Source of the DNA: Lepturacanthus savala
Taxonomy: Eukaryota > Chordata > Actinopteri > Scombriformes > Trichiuridae
Assembly: GCA_030544235.1 (NCBI GenBank)
Contig: CM060466.1
Span: 7,245,592-7,309,591, forward strand
DNA: 64,000 bases
Reading direction: 5' to 3'
Below are positions 59,701 through 64,000 of this stretch, one piece after another. A program made the position numbers and the translations under genes. The notes below the pieces were generated by a model. That model had not been told where the DNA came from. It saw nothing but the letters and a program-made list of their open reading frames with translations, and did not search any database. Each line of letters opens with the position of its first letter. Positions within the stretch are counted from its first letter, which is position 1.

Positions 59701-62700
59701 GCTTTTTCTTTTTTCCTTCTTCCAGTATGATTTTTTTGCCTCTCTTATACATTAAGTGTGCACAACCTCCTATTTTGAGGCTTGTTTTTAAAACAAGACC
59801 AAATTGACCCAAATCAGGGAACAAACATGGAATAGGATAAATTATCTGCCAGTGGAATCAGACAATTCTACTCTAATCTGTACCAATTGTAGCATAAACA
59901 AGATATTTTCACCTGTTAAATTTCAGTTTTTACAGCGTAATAACTAAATCTGGCCTGATGTGGATCACATCCAAACAGCAAATGCAGAAACAGGCCTGTA
60001 CCTTTCTCTCCAGCCGCTCCCTGTCGTAGTTGAGGAGGCTGAAGCTGTGGAGTTTGTACTGCGGAGGAGAATTGTTGGGAGGAGCGCTGCGGCCGCTTGT
60101 TTCATGTCTGGGTTTAGACCGAGGAGACGGAGCCTGATTCGAACAAAATCATCTCCAGGTTAATCAAAGAGGTCACGTAAAAACAACAAGCTTTCTTCTG
60201 ATTTTATTTATTTTGGATTAGAGTTAAATCACATCAAACTAAAGATGTTTTCTGGCAAATCTTTTCACATCAAGGAACCTTTAAACTCGTAAAAACTGGA
60301 CCACAGACCCCATCTGATGAGATTTGGGCTTTTAGATGTTTTATAACAAGAAGTGGTCAAAATGATGAAACTGAAACTGCTACGATCACAAAATAAATAA
60401 ATGACACTCAGTACCGCCCTCTTTGTTTCTCCAAATGCAGTAGATAACATTTTTATGTTTTAGGCAAAACAATACATTTCTAAGTGCTTCCTGTCATATA
60501 ACGTCATCAACTTCATGTCCCTTCCCCCTGAAAACATGGAGAAGACAAACCCTCCCAGAAAGAGTCATTTTATTTAGATTATTATGATGTTCAACCCTGA
60601 CATGTATATATTTAATTAATCCTTCAAATCGTTAGAATAGAATATTTTACATGGGATGAATAGATTTTTGTTTATGGGCAGATTTGTGCAAGCAGCAACT
60701 ATAATAGTGATTAAAATGCTTTTATCTGCAAAGAAAAAAGTCAGTCATTTTCTCTACCTGCTTATTCCTCATTAGGGTCACATGGTCTGCTGGAGCCAAT
60801 CCCAGCACGTTACAGCAAGAGGCAGGGATACACCCCAGATGGTCGCCAGCCAATCGTGGGGCACACACACCATTCACTTACACACTCACACCTACGGGCA
60901 ATTTAGAGTCTCCAATTAACCTCAGCATGTTTTTGGACTGTGGGAGGAAGCCGGAGTACCCAGTGAAAACCCACACAGACACGGGGAGAACATGCAAACT
61001 CCACACAGAAAGGTCCCAGACCCAGGACCAAGGAGGTCTTGAACCTGTGACCTTCTTGCTGTGAGAAAACAGCGCTAACCCCTGCTCCACCGTGTCGCCC
61101 CAATGAAAAAAGTAAAAAAAATAAAATTACATGTGTAATCTAGGCTTAAATGGGTTTAATGGTCTATTTGTGTGTTATACTGTAACATCCAGACACTGCT
61201 ACAGAATCAAATGATAAAACATTGGAGCGGTTACCGGTTGTTTTCCTGCCAGCATCACTATGTAGAAATGCTTAGGCTTAAACCGTTAGCTTACTTCATA
61301 ATTTCTACATATCGACAGCTGACTTATTTGACAGCGGAGGTGTTGTGCATTATGAAAAGCTGCCAACAGGGGTGAGTGAGGACGTTCGGTCTGATGAATT
61401 AAATTCTTCTCGTCTCTCTTTCACTGAGACGTGAGGACGCAGGTGAAGGGAAAGAACGAGGAGACGTGTTACCCTAATGAAGAAGCAGCCTGGGATAACG
61501 CTCTGCTGCGGTTTTCACTCGTCTACTCACCCGCTCCTTCTGTCTCTCAGGAGGAGACAGTGGAGAAACGGGTTCCAGGACGAGCCACTTCTCTGTCACC
61601 GCCTGGAGATCCACCGCCGCTATGGGCTCCCTGATCTTCACCCTCACCTCCAGCTTCCCACCGGTGGATTTACGCCCATCCATCACCTGACAATCACACA
61701 CACATACACACACACTGTTGGAGAGCTCTACTGTGTACCTGTGTGTGTGCGTTTGTGGTGATATGTTATTAACACTCGCCTCTAGAATCTCCCTGATGTC
61801 ACAGTGGTTGTCTAGAGCCTCCAGCTTCAGCTGAGCTGTGCCCACGACTTTGTCCGTTTTAAAGAGGCCTCTGTAAGCACAGAGCGGAGGATGCATTTGA
61901 TGAAGGTAGAACAGATTCAATCACATTCGCAGCATAAATCAAACAGACGCCTCAAAGCAGGTGTGTGTGTGTGTTTTTTACCCCTTGTGGATGATTTCAA
62001 ACTTGACGCCTTTAGACTGGACTCGTTTAAAGGCTCTGTGTGTCCGGTTGATGTTGAGTTTGAACTGCTCTTTAAACTCTGGACTGTTTGTGCTCTTTAC
62101 TGTGCTGGTTTTGTCCCTCTGCGCCTCCTCCTACACACACACACACACACACACAAAACATATATTAATTCATTAAACACTTAAGCCCCAGGGATAATTT
62201 TCATTTTTCCTGCTATAAATGATAATAAACCAACCACAAAGGTATGTACTTAAACCTGGAATCAAAATAACATGTGAGGTAATTACAGAAGAGTCAGAAT
62301 CCATTTATGTTGCTGTGACAGACCAAATATACTTAGAATTTTATAAATCTAAAATTGTGTTTTACTACAGATACAAATAATTTATTCAAAACAAGACTAA
62401 ATTGACCAAAATCAGGAAAGAAAAAGCTTGAAAAAAAATAATTTATCTGCAATTTATATGCAAAAGTTCAATGATTAATAGGATAAGAGTTCAAGATCAA
62501 TTATTTGTCTATAAAAATCATAGAAATCACATTGAGGATCATCACAGAACATGAAGAATATATTCTGTAAGATGTTTAAAAAGGAGATTATAAAGGAGAC
62601 AATTAAATAATCACACAAACAGCTCAAATCTAAATTAAATATCTAAATAGTGGTTAGCTGCAGCCCTATTACTGATATTATATTAAACTATGTTATTGTA

Positions 62701-63301
62701 TTGATGATATATATTGATGCTGTAACAGTAAAATTGTGTTTTACTACAGATAAAAAAACGTTATTTCGTGTTGTAGCTGAGGTTTTCTCATGCGATATAT
62801 TCATTTTAACAGGTTGAAACACATGTAGATATAAACAGAGTGAAACCTCCACGATCTCCTCTGAGAGTGTGAAAGATTCTTACTGTGCTGGGAAAAGGAA
62901 ACTCAAACTTCACGCTGGCATCCAGATCATTAGGCGAGACACCTGAAGAGGCGGAGGTGGAGACGTAAGTGGAAGTTTACATAAACTTGACAGGTCGCTG
63001 CTGGGGTGTTTCAAAGAGCTGCCTACCTGGAGGAGCTGGGAGGTTGATGCCTTTGATGATGTACAGTATCAGGTCATTAGGTGTCAGGTTGGGGTGAATC
63101 CTACAGGAAAAAAGGAGCAGCATCATGAGTGATAGACATTTACCAGTCAGCATGACTGAGAATACAAACGGCCCTGACTGCTGAATGAGTCACCTGGCTG
63201 TTAGCCTGGGATGATGCACTGTATATCTACTGGAGCTCAGCCACAGTGAGTCACTCTGACTCATCTGCAGCTCTAGATGGAGAAAGTCATCCTGGTCTTG
63301 T
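56769..63301 (-). CDS. cc2d1a: Coiled-coil and C2 domain-containing protein 1A, 3' part (5' end outside window)
   Basis: The known family binds ESCRT-III CHMP4 through N-terminal DM14 repeats and regulates signalling and transcription; only the C-terminal half lies here. Exons: 63194-63301, 63027-63100, 62884-62942, 61982-62130, 61780-61870, 61531-61686, 60002-60133, 59297-59423, 58008-58084, 56884-56931, 56769-56801; phases agree over about 350 aa to a TGA. The C2 domain spans roughly from DLILYIIKGINLP through VKFEFPFPSTEEAQRDK, EQFKLNINRTHRAF and VKFEIIHKGGLFKTDKVVGT to GGKLEVRVKIREP. A Pro/Ser linker and the coiled segment LLNYDRERLERK follow; the end is NRDAAKDALGRLKMVENELE. These match human CC2D1A closely. 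The intron after the exon 61780-61870 starts with GC rather than GT. Confidence 0.95.
57265..57712. mobile_element. CAGCTCTGGAAAA-type element in a cc2d1a intron
   Basis: Opposite orientation to the copy at 20599. It contains AGAGGAACCAGGAGTGGAAT, TGAAAACATTGGACCTTTATTG, TTTGTCATTTTCTGCAAATA and ends TCCTATTTCTATCCAGAGCTG. It gives the uninterrupted version of the site at which the 33-bp array sits at 24896. Confidence 0.72.
58085..59296 (-). other. cc2d1a intron, no recognised feature
   Basis: AT-rich intron. Nothing beyond short homopolymers was recognised. Confidence 0.5.
59449..59938. mobile_element. Palindrome-rich element, single-module copy
   Basis: Ends CGCTGCAAAAACTGAAAT and ATTTCAGTTTTTACAGCG are inverted repeats. 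The inner hairpin parts ATCGGATTCCACTGGCAGATAA and TTATCTGCCAGTGGAATCAG are about 300 bp apart. It sits between two cc2d1a exons. Confidence 0.75.
60490..61160 (-). repeat. AACCCATTTAA-type repeat interrupted by another element
   Basis: The reverse-orientation copy shares TTCAACCCTGACATGT, TTTGTTTATGGGC and GGCTTAAATGGGTTTAA with 2808-3318. A full copy of the 13987-type repeat (60738-61102) lies inside it, so the latter inserted later. Confidence 0.65.
60738..61102. repeat. Teleost dispersed repeat, second full copy
   Basis: About 95% identical by eye to 13987-14350 along the full length, ending CTCCACCGTGTCGCCCCA. It is nested in the AACCCATTTAA-type repeat. Confidence 0.75.
62131..62883 (-). 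other. cc2d1a intron with CA tract and repeat fragments
   Basis: A CA run at 62131-62155 lies directly at the acceptor of the exon ending at 62130, so its polypyrimidine tract is a GT/CA repeat. 62370-62460 resembles a fragment of the palindrome-rich element (AAGACTAAATTGACC). The rest is AT-rich. Confidence 0.5.
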
Positions 63302-63426
63302 CTAAAAAACAACGTTTTTTATAATGGAACAACTAATGAAAGTGGTGAGAAACTAAAATAAAGTATTAAATATTAAATGACAGCTTTCAAACTTGGGAAT
63401 TTCCTGTTAATTCTGTTGAGAATTCA

Positions 63427-63933
63427 GAAAACGTGTACACAAATGTTTGGGGTCACACAGATAATTTTGTGTTTTCCATGAAAAGTGACAAATATAGGCA
63501 ATATGACAATATATAGAAAATATAGTCAAGGCATTGACAAGGTTGGAAATAATGATTTGTATTTGAAATAATTTTTTTTTCTTTCAAAATTTGCTTTCAG
63601 TTTTCTAGCTTCTCTAAGCAGCTGAGCTGTTTTCAGCTGTGCTAACGTGTTAGCATCAAGGGTTTTCTAATCATCCATTCTGATGTAATGAGCAAACACA
63701 TTGTTCCATTAGAACACTGGACTGATAGTTGCTGGAAATGCACCTCTATACACCTATGTAGATATTGATGCACCAAAAACCAGACATTTGCAGCTAGAAT
63801 AGTCATTTACCACATTAGCAATGTATAGAGTGTATTTCTCATTGGTTTAAAGTTATCTTCATTAAAAAACAGTGCTTTTCCTTCAAAAACATGGAGATTT
63901 CTAAGTGACCCCAAGCGTTAGAACAGTAGTGTA
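63427..63933 (-). mobile_element. Tc1-like miniature element, reverse orientation
   Basis: Reverse-complement copy of the family: it contains AGCTGTGCTAACGTGTTAGC and TAGTTGCTGGAAATGCACCT, and ends AAGTGACCCCAAGCGTTAGAAC with AGTAGTGTA. It lies in a cc2d1a intron at the right edge of the window. Confidence 0.75.
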
Positions 63934-64000
63934 TATTGCTATATAATCCATCATTAATTAAAACGTTTTCCATGAGTTTGCTGCTGACTTGGCAGTGTTG

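Overview
The window is vertebrate nuclear DNA, almost certainly from a teleost fish (a percomorph-like lineage is an inference). Support comes from intron-split genes with GT-AG splice sites, AT-rich introns full of microsatellites, and several dispersed repeat types typical of fish genomes: Tc1-like and Tigger-like miniature elements, foldback elements and a TTAA-flanked miniature element. No prokaryotic, viral, CRISPR, tRNA or rRNA feature was seen.

Layout. (1) 1364-9914, minus: khsrp, a four-KH-domain RNA-binding protein in 17 coding exons (662 aa reconstructed), with its 3' flank at 1-1363. (2) 12004-21348, minus: an EF-hand mitochondrial carrier of the SCaMC (ATP-Mg/Pi carrier) family in 10 coding exons (490 aa), with a probable non-coding first exon near 22.43-22.56 kb. 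(3) 22.7-27.0 kb: gene-free satellite-like DNA with TA and GATA tracts, a 31-bp tandem array and a 2-kb array of 33-bp units, both with higher-order structure. (4) 27699-31120, plus: an R4-type RGS protein in 5 exons (155 aa). (5) 34293-35240, minus: the C19orf53/UPF0390 homologue in 3 exons (97 aa). (6) 35.3-40.9 kb: intergenic, repeats plus one unrecognised open frame. (7) 40921-50844, minus: mri1, methylthioribose-1-phosphate isomerase, in 6 exons (353 aa). (8) 51.5-56.7 kb: intergenic, with a TA tract, a Tc1-like element, a 0.5-kb polypurine tract and a CA tract. (9) 56769 to beyond 63301, minus: the 3' half of cc2d1a (C2 domain and C-terminal coiled region, about 350 aa); its 5' part lies outside the window.

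The genes do not form a pathway: mRNA decay/splicing (khsrp), mitochondrial adenine nucleotide exchange (SCaMC), G-protein signal shut-off (RGS), methionine salvage (mri1) and endosomal/transcriptional regulation (cc2d1a). What links them is synteny: both flanking blocks resemble human chromosome 19p neighbourhoods. For each of the four complete multi-exon genes other than cc2d1a, my hand-built exon chains give lengths divisible by three with consistent phases; cc2d1a is also phase-consistent across its 11 visible exons.

I did not find a new biological system. The best second-look items are a Val at the position of a G-alpha-contacting Asn in the RGS box, higher-order duplication in the two satellites, a perfect 48-bp inverted repeat in khsrp intron 1, three helically phased ETS-like sites at the C19orf53 start, and a GC-AG intron in the cc2d1a C2 domain.
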